Positions 1-12,226 of a stretch of DNA of 64,000 nucleotides are shown here, piece by piece. The notes below the pieces were generated by a model, which ran no database searches, was not told the origin of the DNA, and saw only the letters and a program-made list of their open reading frames with translations. The stretch lies in contig NW_004955460.1 of the NCBI RefSeq assembly GCF_000276665.1, positions 492,615-556,614 on the forward strand, written 5' to 3'. The stretch comes from Chinchilla lanigera (lineage: Eukaryota > Chordata > Mammalia > Rodentia > Chinchillidae). The position numbers and the translations under genes are program-made. Numbering within the stretch: position 1 is the first letter of the stretch; the number at the start of each line of letters is the position of its first letter.

Positions 1-170
1 AAACAAAAACAAACTAATGAAATACAGGATTTTCCCTAGTGATTTTTAGGCCACAAATTTCTTCTTTTGAAATATAGTTTCTTCTGAATTGTGGACTATT
101 CTGAAAGTAGGGAAATAACAGATGGTACCAAATCCCAAGAAATAGTTGAGTCACTACGTCTGCTCCAGTA

Positions 171-355
171 CAGAGGTTCTCCCACTTTAGTAGGCATCAG
201 AATCTCCTGCAGGGCTTGCTAAAGCCCTGAGTGCCCACCCAACCCCAAAAGGGTTCTGATTCTCTAAGTCCATGGAGGGCCCTAGAGTCTGAAATTCCGA
301 GAAATTTCCAGGTGACACTGTTGCTGCTGCAGGGACTACACTTTGAGAAGCATCA
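171..355 (+). mobile_element. MER5A-like hAT-Charlie DNA transposon relic
   Basis: The left end reads CAGAGGTTCTC and the right end GAGAAGCATCA, matching the inverted termini CAGTGGTTCTCAA and TTTGAGAACCACTG of MER5A. The interior GGCATCAGAATCTCCTGCAG and the ACACTTTGAGAA end also fit. At about 185 bp it is nearly full length. An 8-bp target duplication is no longer visible. It is a non-autonomous ancient mammal-wide element with no coding content. Confidence 0.82.
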
Positions 356-1135
356 ATTTCAAGTACCCACTCTCCTAAGTGTAATGGAATGATGGATGTC
401 TTCAAATTGGCTCAATTTGGCTCTATCTAAAGTTGACCAGCCCTCAAAATTATCTCAATTCTGATTTTGAGCAGAAAATTCAGGTGCTGGCACCTGTTGG
501 CCATGGAGGTTGGGGTATACCATCCACCAGGGACATATGACCTTTCTCTGCATCTTCAGGATTTGCATTTTAGTCTAGGTTGTCTTCTTTTCTGGGTTGT
601 GTGATGATTACTCAGCCAGCTGGTACCTTGGTCTGTGAAGGGGGTTTCATTCCCTTCTGCATGGGTCAATCCTTCCCACTGGTCCAAACTCAGTAAGAGG
701 CACCAAGTGGGCACAGGTAAGGCTGCATGGCCCACTGGCATGTTTTTTTTCGCCGTGGAATATTTAAATTTTTCTTAAAGATTAATTTCCACTTTTTAAA
801 ATCAGATAATATATTTAAAATGGGGCTTTCAGAGTTCTTTTAACAAGTCAGAAAGCCCAGCACCAAACAGGGAGCTGACAAACAGCAATCTTCATTAGCA
901 GTGCCACACCTCACTAGGCCTTCTGTGACCGTGTTTCATCAATTCTGAGTCACTAATTCCTCCACATTTTAAGGTTTCTGAAATCAGGGTGAGGCTGAGC
1001 ACTGATATATCCTATGATCATAATTGCTAAGATTTTTTCATCTAAGCCCTAGTTTCTAGGGGGATGAAAATCAATAACTGGTCTTGCAACCCAAGGCAAT
1101 GTAGCAAACTCGATACTGACCTGGCACCATTGAAG

Positions 1136-1220
1136 TTTTTTTTCTCTGGTACCAGGAATCAAACTCACAACCTCATGCTTGCCAGGCAGGCACTGTGCCG
1201 CTGAGCTAAATCCCCAGCCC
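1136..1220 (-). mobile_element. ID SINE, GTGAGTT variant
   Basis: tRNA-derived SINE inserted in reverse. The T run at the left is its A tail, and the right end complements GGGCTGGGGATTTAGCTCAG. The minus strand keeps the A box TTAGCTCAGCGG and a B-box-like GAGTTTGATTCC, so it resembles an RNA polymerase III promoter. It belongs to the same variant as 10439-10532 and 18334-18444, with GTGAGTT before the B box and GGTACC at the end. A possible eroded duplication is CACCATTGAAG on the left against CACCATGGGAA on the right. Confidence 0.88.
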
Positions 1221-1454
1221 ACCATGGGAACCTCTGAGCTTTTTATCCTCGCTCTGGAAGTTCATTGAAAAATTTGATGCTGGCCCTTGGTTTAAAGTGG
1301 ATTTTATATAACATAATAAACAAATAATGTATTTCATTACTTCGTTGTAAAGGGATTAAAAATTCAGGAATGGATGTTGAATTTCCTGGATGAAGAGTGG
1401 ATGGACAGCTGGGGCATATGTGGAGGTGGTAAGAAGAAAGCAATTTGGTAGGGC

Positions 1455-1670
1455 AGACTGGAGCCAGTGCTTCCATTTCTCTGCCAGCATTTCCTCTGGC
1501 TGTGTGGCCCAGGGTAGGCAATCAATTGCTCTAAAGCTCAAGGCTCCCCCCACCTCTCATCAAATGGAGACTCTGGTAGGACCTATTTCTCTATTTTCCT
1601 TAGAACTGAATGACCTAATACATGTAAAACATTGACTGCAAAGGTTGGCACATAATAAATGCTCTAAATT
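1455..1670 (+). mobile_element. MIR SINE relic
   Basis: The segment follows the MIR consensus: GGCTGTGTGGCCCAGGGTAGGCAA in the core region, a CATCAAATGGAGA segment, and a 3' end TTGGCACATAATAAATGCTC matching GGCACATAGTAAGTGCTCAATAAA. It is old and diverged, with no coding role. Confidence 0.8.
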
Positions 1671-1959
1671 AATCCTGCTTAGAACCACTTTGTAGTGGTT
1701 TCCATCAGAACCCCAATTAATTCATCATAGAGGTGCAATCTGTTTCCATTTAATGGATAATGTGGTCCAGTTTTAGGAGAATTGTAAATATACCATCCTC
1801 TTAAAAATCAACTAAAAGAAATGCAGGTCTAATATAATAACAAGTTATTAATATAGCACATACTTATTCCTTTTGAACAGATTTCCCACTTAAATATCTT
1901 GTTGCTGCTAACATTTTTTCCACATTTACAAGTTTTTAAAAGATCTAAGGATGATCCCA

Positions 1960-2338
1960 TGCACGAGTTAGCTTTATGTTATAAAACAAATATCCAAGAT
2001 AATTAATTTATGAACAAAAAGGTTGATTTTGGCTCAGAGTGTTGGAGGTCTCAGTCCATGGTTAGTTGATCTCATTGCTTTGTTCCTGTGGGAATGTGGT
2101 ACATCATGATAAGGATTGAAAAATGGATTGAGGGTGCTCATCTCATGATAGGTAAGTGAAAGAAGAGGGAGGGGGATGAGTCCCTTAATGCCACCAAGGG
2201 GATACCTCCAACGACCAGTAGATCTACCACTAGACTGAAGCCTTTACTCTTTCCACTGCTTTTCAGACATGCTTTGTGCTAGGGACCAAACCTTTAATAC
2301 TTGGGCTTTAGGGGATATTTAAGATCCAAACTATAGCA
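1960..2338 (-). mobile_element. MaLR-type LTR (MT/MST-like), reverse orientation
   Basis: Starts TG and ends CA. The body follows the reversed MaLR LTR pattern: AGTTAGCTTT near the left end, AGATAATTAATTTATGAAC, GGCTCAGAGTGTTGGAGG, and AAGATCCAAACTATAGCA at the right end. Flanking pentamers TCCCA and CCCTG do not form a convincing target duplication. Solo LTR; no internal retroviral sequence nearby. Confidence 0.72.
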
Positions 2339-3372
2339 CCCTGTGACTCTACGTAATTGTGGAATGAGGTAAATACAGGAACAGAAGCAAGAGAGAAAGT
2401 TTCTGTCACAAAAGTGTTCATATTTTTCCTTCTTCAAATTTGAGGAACTTTAGAGTCCTTTAACCAGATAGATGCTAAAATTCCAGGAGTTTTAATGAAT
2501 AAAGACCATAGAGAAAGATTTCTATGGTCTAAACCTAACAAAAAGATAGAACATGAAGAGCAATAGGTCAAAATGCATGACCTTGACCCCTTGGGGGCTG
2601 AGAGAGGGCCACAGGAGAGGTATGTGGGGAGCAATCCAGCATGAGGACCCAGGGTTTCAGAAAAAGCTATGGGGAAAAGTCCTGATCCAAAGAGCCTGTC
2701 CCTGACTTTCATATGGCCAGATCATTTTTCTGTGTATCCTCAGGAAGACAAATGTGTAGTCTGCCATATCACACTCATCTAGATTAATTTAATTCACTGC
2801 TAGTCTTGCCCATGTTTTTCTATGCCCAGTTTTAAAAGGAATTCATATCATACCATTATTTTAAATATTTATAGAAAACCTTCCTTAGTGAAAGAAAAAA
2901 ACAAACCCAACATTATACTGAACTTATATTAGCATCTATGCTCATCAGTGGACCAGATAATGGAGCTGACAAGTATTCCTTCCATATCTGGAAGCTGGTC
3001 TTGGAACCTATGGACCTGGGATGAGGGATCATAGCTTGAGATTAGAAGTAACAGGGCTGAGAATGTGGTGAAGTGGGAGTGAACATGATATCTGGAAGGG
3101 TCTTATTAGAAGGTAGGAGAAACACTCAGGGAGTTTGTAGCATCTACCCGATTACTTTGGGGCCAGGCCAGACTTGACAGCTCATGGGGGAGGTACATTT
3201 GGAGCCAGGGCAGTGCGCTTTCTCAGGGGTGACGTACCTCCATGGGAGTGGATTTCTGTGTCCTGAAGGGAGTTAGAAACCCTGGGCTGATCTGAGGTGC
3301 CTTGTTCCACTGTATTCCTTCCCTACCTCCAACCCACACTAATAGGGACACTGTGGGAGCTCTTCTGAGCGT

Positions 3373-3890
3373 TTGTGGAAGGTGGAATTCTAAAATGACC
3401 CCTAAAATTCCCTACCCTTGTGCTGTACATACCTTGCACAATCCTCAGGACTGTGAGCTACTCCTTTGATTAGGTTATGTTGTGCATTACAGGTGACTTT
3501 GAGAAAGGGAGATTACAAGGGTGGGTCCAGCTCCAGCCCTGACCCCTGTACACTGGACCTAGAGTTCAGAGAGAGGAAGTCAGAGAGGCGAAGCAAGGAG
3601 GACTGGAATAGAGGAGGCCATGTGGTAGCGAATGCAGGCACCCGGCTGGAGCCAAGATTGATCTCTGATGGGGCCAGAAGGAAAGAAGCACCTCAGTTTT
3701 GCAACCTAAGGAACTGAATTCTGCCAATGCCAAGAGTGGGCTTGAAGTACCCCAGAACTTCCAGATGAGAACTCAGCCTGGCTGGTATGTATTTCAGGTC
3801 TTTACCCTGCAATAGACTGAAAGAGAATCTACCCATGCCATGCTGGATTTCTGACCCATAGAATGGCAGCACAACAACAGGAAACTAAAA
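3373..3890 (+). mobile_element. MLT1-like MaLR LTR
   Basis: Diverged LTR. AAAATTCCCTACCCTTGTGC, TGATTAGGTTATG, AATTCTGCCAATGCCAAG, AGATGAGAACTCAGCCTGGC and the end CAACAGGAAACTAAAAC correspond in order to MLT1 LTR blocks. It contains the 83-codon open frame 3466-3717, which I treat as chance. Confidence 0.7.
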
Positions 3891-4226
3891 CAACTTGCTT
3901 CAATCTCTTGCCTTTTTATAAAGAGTACTCTTTTGCCTTGGAGGAAATATCTGTCTGATTGTAGAACCAAAGAAAATTGTATTTCTGCTGAGTGTTCATG
4001 GCCAATTTTCATTCCTTGGAGACCATGAACTGTATTACTGGCCTTGCTCCTGTTTAGACCAAGGTTTTTGAACACATAGAAGTCAGTCCCCCCACAATCC
4101 CAGGCTCCTTGTACAGTCATACTCAGTGACATTCATCTGATCTTGGAGCACCCTTATTACTGGTTAAAAGTAAGTGTTCTTGTGTTCTGTAAGTAGTGTG
4201 GAATCCTTTGTGAAGTACGTAGGGGA

Positions 4227-4272
4227 AACACACACCCACACACTCAAATACACACATCCACAGGCACATCCA
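4227..4272. repeat. Imperfect CA-rich tract
   Basis: Interrupted run of CACACA, CCACA and CATCCA units. A degenerate microsatellite. Confidence 0.7.
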
Positions 4273-4734
4273 CAATTTCCTGTACTTCTGTACTTCTAGA
4301 ACACTCTGCAGGAGCAAGAAATTGTCAGCTCTCTAGTCTCCTGCAAGGCTGAGCCTCCTATTAAGAGACAGTCCTTCTATATCCTCAAGTTCTTTGCCCA
4401 CCTTCAAACATTTTGTCCCTTTACTGAAGTCAGGCCACATCTGAATAAGCTTCCAAAGTCAAGTGGAGGAAAGGTGGGGGACAGTGTGCAGAAGTACATT
4501 AGGGGGAGGAGGGCAGTTAGGCAGGGGAGAGAGAGGTCCTGTTGCTACGGCAAGCAGAAACACTGAAAAGACACCCAGAATTTGGAGGTAGATTTATTTT
4601 CATCCATGGGCACTAATCAGGATCATTCCCAGAATATCAGGCCCTGATCTGGTGGTCTAGGGCTTATACTGGAGAAGCAAGCAGAAAGTACAGAGGCAGA
4701 ATGGCTTGTCCATTGGGGATCGGTTTAGACAATG

Positions 4735-4774
4735 TGCATCACAGTGACCAGCCATGCATCACAGTGACCAGCCC
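4735..4774. repeat. Two-copy 20-bp tandem repeat
   Basis: TGCATCACAGTGACCAGCCA at 4735-4754 is followed directly by a copy at 4755-4774 with one change at the last base. No larger repeat class is apparent. Confidence 0.9.
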
Positions 4775-5528
4775 TTTCCAAGAGACAGGAGCAACTGGAA
4801 CTGCAACAGGAACTATTACCTGGGCAACTAACAAACTGAAGTAGACTGGCTGGGTGGGGGGTTGGATGAGGGTGTGCACTCTTGGTTACAGTAACTCCCA
4901 ACTTGCTAGATGTCCGATATGAGTTTGTGTTCTCTAAAATCAAAGAATGAGTTCTAGGAAAAATGGAGGTTAATTCTTTTCTCCAAGAATGTGATAAAAA
5001 CAAGGTAATAGAGGGCCAATGCTGTACCACTAAGCCTCCATTCATACCCTCTAGAGGGTGCTTTGTTCTGCTAATTTTAGAAAAGTTACAATTAATGTTG
5101 CTTGCTACTTACTCCTATAGGCCCACTTCTAAATCAAGCCTTCCTGCTTGTAACCCATAGGCTGACCTCAATTTGCCCGAGAGTGGTATGAGATGTAGTT
5201 ATTTTCATGTATAAAAACTCCTTGACAAAGATCTCCATAGCAACCCACATAGATTCCCTCCTGGCACTGGGAACATTTTGATTTTGAAATACAATAAACA
5301 CTTCTGCTCATTTCTCTCTTGACACTTTCTCTTACAAGAATTATATTCTTTCTGGGTTGAGAGAAGAATCCACCAGCTGTACAGTAACATGTTCGATCCC
5401 CAGGACCACAAGCACAAAACAAAAAAAGAATTTAATTTACTGCATGATATAAATGAGTCTGAGAGATTTTAATCTGTCATCTGAGTAGTGCACCAATTTC
5501 CTTCCACTGCAGTGTTTTCAGGGAATGA

Positions 5529-5536
<8 letters not shown>

Positions 5537-5585
<49 letters not shown>
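5537..5585. repeat. (AC)n microsatellite
   Basis: About 24 uninterrupted AC units. Likely length-polymorphic and prone to Z-DNA formation, as long AC runs are known to be. Confidence 0.97.
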
Positions 5586-5589
<4 letters not shown>

Positions 5590-5936
5590 CTCACTCATTT
5601 AAAAAATGTATCTATGTTTTAAAAAAGGAAGACCCACTGGAATGGAGGAACTATTACCTGAGCAATTAACCAACTGAAGTACGCTGGGGAGAAGGTCACT
5701 TTCTATTATACTGTGAATATCACAGAAGGGGCTTGCTTAGTGTCATCTCTCCCGAGGCCCTGAGAATATGACATCTTCTCTGGAGGAATTTATCTTTGCA
5801 CACAGGGCAATCCATTGCCTCAATATAACATAGCCTGAGGTGCAGCCAGGACTAGCGTGGGGCTAGGGTTATGTAGATGCCCAGTGAAGCGACTCAGCTT
5901 GGCTGAAGCAGAAGAGCTGGAGGGAGGAAGGATGTC

Positions 5937-6428
5937 TGTCAAGGTTCTCCAGAGAAACAGGATCTGTAGGCTCTATGTAGACAGATTGAAAGAGATTTAA
6001 TATGAGGCAGTTGACTCATGTAACAGTGGAGGCTGAGAAGATCCACAGCCCACCATCTTCAAACTGGTGGCTCAGAAAAGCCATGATTATGGTTCCAGCC
6101 CAAGCCTGAAGGCACAGGAACCAGGGGAACCAATGGTACAAGTACTTGCCTGAAGGTCTAAGAATGAAAAGCTCCCATACCCAAAGGCAGAAGAAGGTGG
6201 ATGTCCTAGCTCAGAGAGAGCAAATTCACCTTTGCTTCTTGTTCCATACAGGCCTTTGACCATGCACAGCTGCCCACGCACACTGGTTAGGTGATCTTTA
6301 CTCAGTGTACAGATTTCAGTGCCAGTCTCTTCTGGAAGCACCATCACGAACACATCCTGAAATAATTTTACTGCCTATGAGAGCATCCCTTAGTCTAGTC
6401 AAGTGGACAAATGAAGTTGACCATCACA
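5937..6428 (-). mobile_element. MLT2-like ERVL LTR, reverse orientation
   Basis: Begins TGTCAAGGTTCTCCAGAGAA and ends AAATGAAGTTGACCATCACA, the reversed termini typical of mammalian ERVL LTRs of MLT2 type. AGAGATTTAATATGAGGCAG and TGACTCATGTAACAGTGGAG also match. Flanking pentamers ATGTC and GACAG do not match, so the target duplication is lost. The 88-codon minus-strand open frame 6087-6353 lies wholly inside it and is not a gene. Confidence 0.8.
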
Positions 6429-7230
6429 GACAGGAAGGACGGAGCTGGCTTTGAAGGCTTCTAGAGAAGATTCCTGAGCTGAATGAGGAGGGCTGAGCCA
6501 GGTGAGGCTCAGGAAGGACAACATGGGCAAAGGGAATCATGCAGAAAGAGCAGAGAAACACAACCAGCCTGGTGTGTGGATGCCACAAACACTGCCAAAC
6601 CCTGGGCTGGAGTGTGTGGTGAGCGTGTGTGGTGACAGTCTACACGGAACAGGAAAATGAAACTGCTTTTGCCATGCTGAGGCAGTTTTAGGTATTAATA
6701 TTTTATTTTTGTTTTATTTATTTTCTTTCAGTGTATGTTAGGGATTTGAACTTTGCCTTACAGGCAGGAGAGAGCCCTAAAGATTTGGTTTGGTTTTTAC
6801 GAATACTGTTTATTTAAATTGTGAACTTTAAAAAGTCATATGCACTCATTGTGGACCACAGAGGCACTTTAGATAGGGGAGTGTAGCACTTAAATTTGTG
6901 CTTGAGGCTCACTCTGCTCGGGTCAGTCATCCACACAGTGCACGTCAGACCCTCAGGGATGGGTCTATTCCAGAACTCCAAGGTGAGTCCTGAGTACTCT
7001 CAAGGGTAGAGTCACCCAATCAGAAGGCACAAGGCAGAGGCAGAGACTAACTTAGAGGTTTTGCAGTAGTGTGGATCAGAAAGCTGGTACTAGTACATGG
7101 TAAAAGCAGTGAGTCAGCAGGGGACCAGAAGACTGTGTGGAGAAACAGAGGGAAATCACTTTGACTGAATCCCTTTCTTTATATTATTTTGAGTTCAGAA
7201 TCTTCTATGTCCTCAAACCTTGAAATATTT

Positions 7231-7352
7231 TTAAATTTTGAGACAGGGTCTCATTAAGTTGCTGAACTTCTCAAACTGGGCTTGAACTTGTGATTCTCCT
7301 GACTCAGACTCACAGAGTGCTGTCATTACAGGTGTGCTCCACTGTACCCACT
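7231..7352 (-). mobile_element. B1-family SINE, reverse orientation
   Basis: TTTTGAGACAGGGTCTC, GGGCTTGAACTTGTGATTCT and TGTCATTACAGGTGTG are the reversed B1 landmarks. It has no 29-bp internal duplication, so it is the B1 half of a B1-dID type element. Confidence 0.85.
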
Positions 7353-8245
7353 TAGTTCTACATTGCAAAACAGCTATTGAATTAGTTTACCACAAAAATC
7401 TCTGGGCAAATTGAATCATAGAAAGTATGTCAGCCATGGCTCCAGCTGGGTCAGTCAGGTAAAAGTAAAGGGCCCCATTATAACCCATGGCCCAATCCCT
7501 CTGACTGCAAAGCTGAGCAATTTTCAGAGAATCCAAAGAAGAATGTAGGGGGTTCATCCATTTGAGTGCAATGGTGAAAACTTAATGATGTTTACTTCTC
7601 ACTGAATCAGAAGATGCTTCTAAAAACATGTCTATAAAATGATTTTGTTTGCATACAAATCTTTTTCCCCTCACTGACTTGCTTTCAAATTTCTAAGCTG
7701 TATTCCCATGAGAAAACATATTTAAGTTTTAGGCAGAGACACACTCTTTCTTTTGCAAATGCAGTGCCTTTTGTCCTCTGAAATGCCACAGGGATACAGA
7801 TCTCCTGAGAGGAACTAAGGAAATTTCCTTAAGATGTAAAGATGGGCTTGCAGTTGGCCCCTCCTGCAGTGGCTAATGCCTTCCCTCTAAATGTTGGATG
7901 CATCAGTGCCAAGCCTTCTGCACCTATAGCTGGCTGGATCCTGTGATGAATGGATGTGCTCTCTCCCTTCTCTCACTTTTGGCAGGAAAGTTCTTAATCT
8001 TTTATGAAGTACCAATCAGAATCCAAGACCCTCACACTCACCCACTTTCATGTTTCCAGGGGCACAAGGACAGCCAGAGACTACTTGCTGATTGCCTAAA
8101 TTGTTTCAAATACAAATTCTCTAAATAACAAGGCTCACTTATATTCTAGAAGTAATTAATAGTAATTATGGTTGAATTATTTTCTTAGAACTATTCATAG
8201 TATAAAATCCATAGTTCAGCCATCATTTTGAACTACTCCTCATGC

Positions 8246-8335
8246 ATTCAGCCACCATCCATTCATCCATCCTTCTATCCATCCATGTACCCACCCACCC
8301 ACCATCCATCCTTCCATCCTTCCATCCATCTATCA
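8246..8335. repeat. (ATCC)n-type tetranucleotide tract
   Basis: Degenerate run of CATC, CATCC and ACCC units, a diverged tetranucleotide microsatellite. Confidence 0.9.
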
Positions 8336-8599
8336 CAAGTACTATTCTAGGGTCAGTGACTTCCATAAAAGAAAACATCTTGAAAGTAGGAATTAATTTC
8401 TTGCTTCAAGGTAGTAACTAGTTAATTTTGGAACTTTCAGGCTTTCTGTATGTTGTCCAAATATGCATTTTATGTCTCTGTATTGTATTAAATTTGAAAT
8501 CTATTTTGTGACCATTGCAGAGAAATAGCTATGGAATCAGCTCACAAAACTCCTAAATCTAGCCAGTTTTTGCTGTATGATTACTGGGAAAGTGGTGGG

Positions 8600-8790
8600 A
8601 GCATCGCAGGTATAATTTCTTCTCATCTTTAGACAACTTTTCTACAGTTCTGTGAAGTAGGGGATATTTTTAAAATTAAAAATCTACTGTATATATTGTA
8701 GATTCAGAAGCGAGGTTCAACAAATGGAATAACATGCCCAAGGCTGCCAGGCTATTAAGTGGTTGAGTCAGAGCTTGAACTCATGCCAAT
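8600..8790 (-). mobile_element. MIR SINE relic, reverse orientation
   Basis: TTCTGTGAAGTAGGGGATAT, GGAATAACATGCCCAAGGCT and TATTAAGTGGTTGAGTCAGA follow the reversed MIR pattern in order (GAGGTAGGTACT, TAACTTGCCCAAGGTCACAC, AGTAAGTGGCAGAGCTGG). Confidence 0.75.
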
Positions 8791-9147
8791 TGGATATAAA
8801 TGTTTTATATAAATGTTTTATAAATGTGTCAGGTACTGAGAAACAGCCTGGAACAGGAAAGGCACATTCCTGACCCCAGAGGGTACAATTGGCAGAGGCA
8901 GCAAATATAAACAAATTACAACACGAGTGCCTCGCATGCCAATGGAGTGACTGGAGGTATGTGGACAGCACTTTAGATAGGGTGATAACAAACTGTCTCT
9001 GTGAGGAGGTAACTTTTGGAAACAAATGTACCTGAAAGGAGGGAGTAAATTATTTAAATATCTGAAGAAAACCTTCCAAGAAGAGAAACAAGAAGTACAA
9101 GAGCCCTGAGGGAAAAACTAGCTTGATGTATTTAAGGATCAAGAAGA

Positions 9148-9241
9148 GCTGTGTGTGGTGGTACAAGCTTGCAATTCCAGTACTGTGGGAGGCTGAGGCA
9201 GGAGGAACACAAACTCTAGTGCAGCCTGGGAAATTTAGAGC
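9148..9241 (+). mobile_element. B1-family SINE ending in a microsatellite
   Basis: GTGTGGTGGTACAAGCTTGC and GGGAGGCTGAGGCAGGAGG, then AGCCTGGGAAATTTAGAGCA, are B1 landmarks. Its A-rich tail position is taken by the CA/GA microsatellite 9242-9321, a common fate of SINE tails. Confidence 0.85.
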
Positions 9242-9251
9242 AACACACACA

Positions 9252-9321
<70 letters not shown>
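9242..9321. repeat. (CA)n(GA)n compound microsatellite
   Basis: About 14 CA units pass directly into about 26 GA units. Both six-frame ORFs here are repetitive translations, not genes. Confidence 0.97.
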
Positions 9322-9325
<4 letters not shown>

Positions 9326-10293
9326 AAGACAGAGACAGAAGACCAGGAAGGCTAGAAATAAGTGGAAAACAAGGAAGCAGTAGGCAAAGGAAGTCCATCC
9401 AGCCCATGAGGGCTGGGGACAGAATGGTGAGTGAGTAAGTCACTGAAGAGGTTTGGGCAAGACTGTTATGTGACAGTATGGGATAATCAGGAGCGGAAGT
9501 TTCTTAGAAGGCGAGGGGGGACAGGATCCTGTGCACAAATAGAAAGGCTGGCCTGAGACCATAAAGGAGGCATGGCCTGCAAGCCTGTGTGCCAACAGGC
9601 TGGAGGGCTCGGTGATGGAGGACACTGGTTGTGTTTCGATTGCTTCCATTTCTCAGTGAAAGAAGGCAGGTCATTCATTGATGGCAGAGAAGGAGAAGAA
9701 GCCATAGGTTTGAGATAGAGGAAGAAAGTATGAAATAGCTTCATGTAAATATGGGGAAGATGGAGTGTTTCTGGGAGTAGGTTCTAAAGGGTCATAGAGA
9801 TCTGGGATCATAAGATTAAAGGAGGACTCTTCTGCTACCGAGGAGTAAGTAATGAGTAGATTGATGGAGAACTGGGCTGTCAGGGTTGAGTTTTGTCCAG
9901 TAAGAGCAACAGAGGCATGGAGGACAGCAATATGTGACAGAATATTACCTAAGGAAGGAGTCAAAAATGCCTGAAGTCATGCAGTTAGGATCAAAGGACT
10001 TTGGATGGGGAAATGAGGTACAAAGGTGGGAGATGATGGCCCAAGAGTGGTAGGCTTGGGACTGAATGTTTGGAAGTGATGCCCTCATTGGCTTTGGTGT
10101 GTGTGCTACTGAAGTGAGCATGCAGTTACTAGCTTTGGGAATGTGGGAAACATTAGGGTGCCACCTGCAAAGGTTAATGACTATGCAGGGTGGAGTGAGG
10201 CTGGTGGATGTTAGGAGTAAAAAGCCAAGGTGTGAGATGGGTCACCCATTTTCTATGAATATGGAAACCATCAGGAATCACAACTGAGGAGGA

Positions 10294-10788
10294 TGCTGAA
10301 GTTTAGATCTTAAACATCCTCCAAAGGCTGAGGTGTTAAAGCTTGACTCCTGGTCTATGCTGCTATTGGGAGGTGTAGGAACAATTGAGAGTCAGGGCTT
10401 AGTGGGAGGTCTGGGTACTGAGGGTAGGGTGTGTTCTTTTTTTTTTTTTTTTTTCTCCGGTACCGGGAACCGAACTCACGACCTTGCGCTTGCCAGGCAG
10501 GCGCTTTTGCCACTGAGCTAAATCCCCAGCCCTAGGGTGTGTTCTTGAGGGGATATTGGGACCCCAGCCCCTTACTTTTCCTCCTTTTTGTGTCCTAACC
10601 ATGAGGAGTACAATTTTGCTACCTGTGCTCTTGCCATAATGTGCTGCTAACTTCATCAGAGGCTTAAAAACAATTGGTCCATCGACCATGGACTGAAACC
10701 TCCAAAACTGTAAGCCACAATAAACATTTCCTCTTTACAAGCTGACTACCTCAGAAATTTGTTACAGTAATGGAAATATGACTAACAT
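10294..10788 (+). mobile_element. MaLR LTR (MT/MST-like) split by an ID SINE
   Basis: Left part GCTGAAGTTTAGATCTTAAA, then AGCTTGACTCCTGG and GGAGGTCTGGGTACTGAGGG. Right part GAGGGGATATTGGGACCCC, GACTGAAACCTCCAAAACTG, the polyadenylation signal AATAAA near 10720 and the end TAATGGAAATATGACTAACA. Removing the SINE and one copy of its 14-bp target duplication restores a continuous LTR. Confidence 0.85.
10439..10532 (-). mobile_element. Young ID SINE with 14-bp target duplication
   Basis: Reverse-inserted ID element. The minus strand starts GGGCTGGGGATTTAGCTCAG, carries GCCTGGCAAGCGCAAGG, GTGAGTTCGGTTCCCGGTA, and ends in an A run. It is bracketed by TAGGGTGTGTTCTT at 10425-10438 and 10533-10546, identical copies. 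Several CpG sites survive, so it is the youngest-looking SINE here. It lies inside the LTR 10294-10788. Confidence 0.96.
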
Positions 10789-12226
10789 GAGTGGTCACCA
10801 ACCTCTCTCTGTGCTCTTATGTGATGACCCTTTACAGGGAAGAACCAAGACCACAACTCCCCTTTCTGGATGATGTTTACATGGACAGTCCTGAGGGGCT
10901 GGTGCTATATCACCCTATTTCAGTATTTATGACCTCCCTGGTGATTGTTTGGGAAATGGAATCTTTTCTCTAACACTTCGTAATAGACACTAAATGAAGG
11001 AGAAAAGCATTAGCCCAGCTTTAATCTGTATCACCTGAGTAAGACAGATTGTAAAAAATGGTATGATCCATGTCTTTATGCCAGTTTCCTGAAAGGATTT
11101 TAGAAGTGAGAATTAGGTGTATGAAAGAATTCAGCAAAAAAATTGCCTGTAAAATTGTTGATGTCAGGTTTCCAATTAACCTGAAAGGATATTTTTACCT
11201 CCTGTAATACACATAGGTGGCGGGGAGGGAGCTGTTTTGACTGACTTCACTGTGCTCCTGACTTCGTTATTCCTATGACTCTAGCAAGGCGCTGGTGTGT
11301 GTAAAGGCACTTGCATGTGCATATGCAAATACACACACCATAAGCAAGAACTATCCTAATGCATATTCCTCATGCATCCAGAATCTTTATTCCTTCATAC
11401 TTTCTTTTCTGTTCAAAATGTGAAGGGTTTCAATCATGCATATCAGGGGACATCTAAAGGACCAATGTGGAAACTTCTTAAGGTTATGAGAGAGTGTCAC
11501 CGGGAAACCACATGATTGTTTCAGCTTGCAATCAGCTGTTTGAAGTGTTAGCCTCAGGCTCTTGAGTGAACCTACTTCTGACAAATCCCCTTTCTCCTCA
11601 TCCAGAAGTCACTGTGTATATCATGAAGCAAAATTGCCTATGTCCTTAATAAAAGGAAAACTTAACAGATTTAGAAATCTCTGCATATGAAAGGTCTACA
11701 AAGATGGAGGGAGAAAAACGATTCCAAGTGACTACCTTAAAACAACTTGGGTTGATGTTGACAAATTTCAACAAGCAAACCTTAAAAAAATCTGCAAGTG
11801 TAACATATTTTGTATACATGGGCATAAAATTAGATAGGCTCCTATTCAACTCAAAAGAAAATTTTAAGGCAGAGACTATTCAGTAGTGATTATGTGTAGG
11901 CATATAAATTGTATGTCTAATACATTGTATCCCAAACTGAACCTTAACACCAAGGTTCTACTAATCTTGGACACGCAGTCATCTTTAGGTTCTGAGGGAT
12001 CAACTTCAGAAAAATAGTTGCCGTCAGGAACATGGGCTGGGAAATCATCTACAGCCCTGGGGAGATATAAAAAAGATTCCCAGAACCAGGCTTCCCTTTG
12101 ATGCAAGGGCTGCTCGATTATTCCGACTTGCCTTTGGCTGAGCACAGGGAGGGGCCTTCCGGTGTGGCCACAGGCCTGAGGACTTCATTAATTTAAGGGC
12201 TTTTTGCAGTCTTAGCTAAAAGTAAC

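Noticed and set aside
5380..5425. Possible ID SINE tail (TTCGATCCCCAGGACC)
   Set aside because: Only the B-box-like segment is present, with no A box or 5' part, so too short to call.
8246..8335. Possible CRISPR-like spaced repeats
   Set aside because: The units are a degenerate tetranucleotide microsatellite with no constant spacers, in a mammalian intron.
9050..9070. ATATTTAAA after TTTTCTTCAG on the minus strand, considered as the next HECW1 exon (expected IFKS)
   Set aside because: The frame stops immediately after IFK, and the following sequence does not match HECW1.
9123..9443. Arg/Glu-rich and Leu/Ser-rich frames
   Set aside because: Translations of the (CA)n(GA)n microsatellite on either strand.
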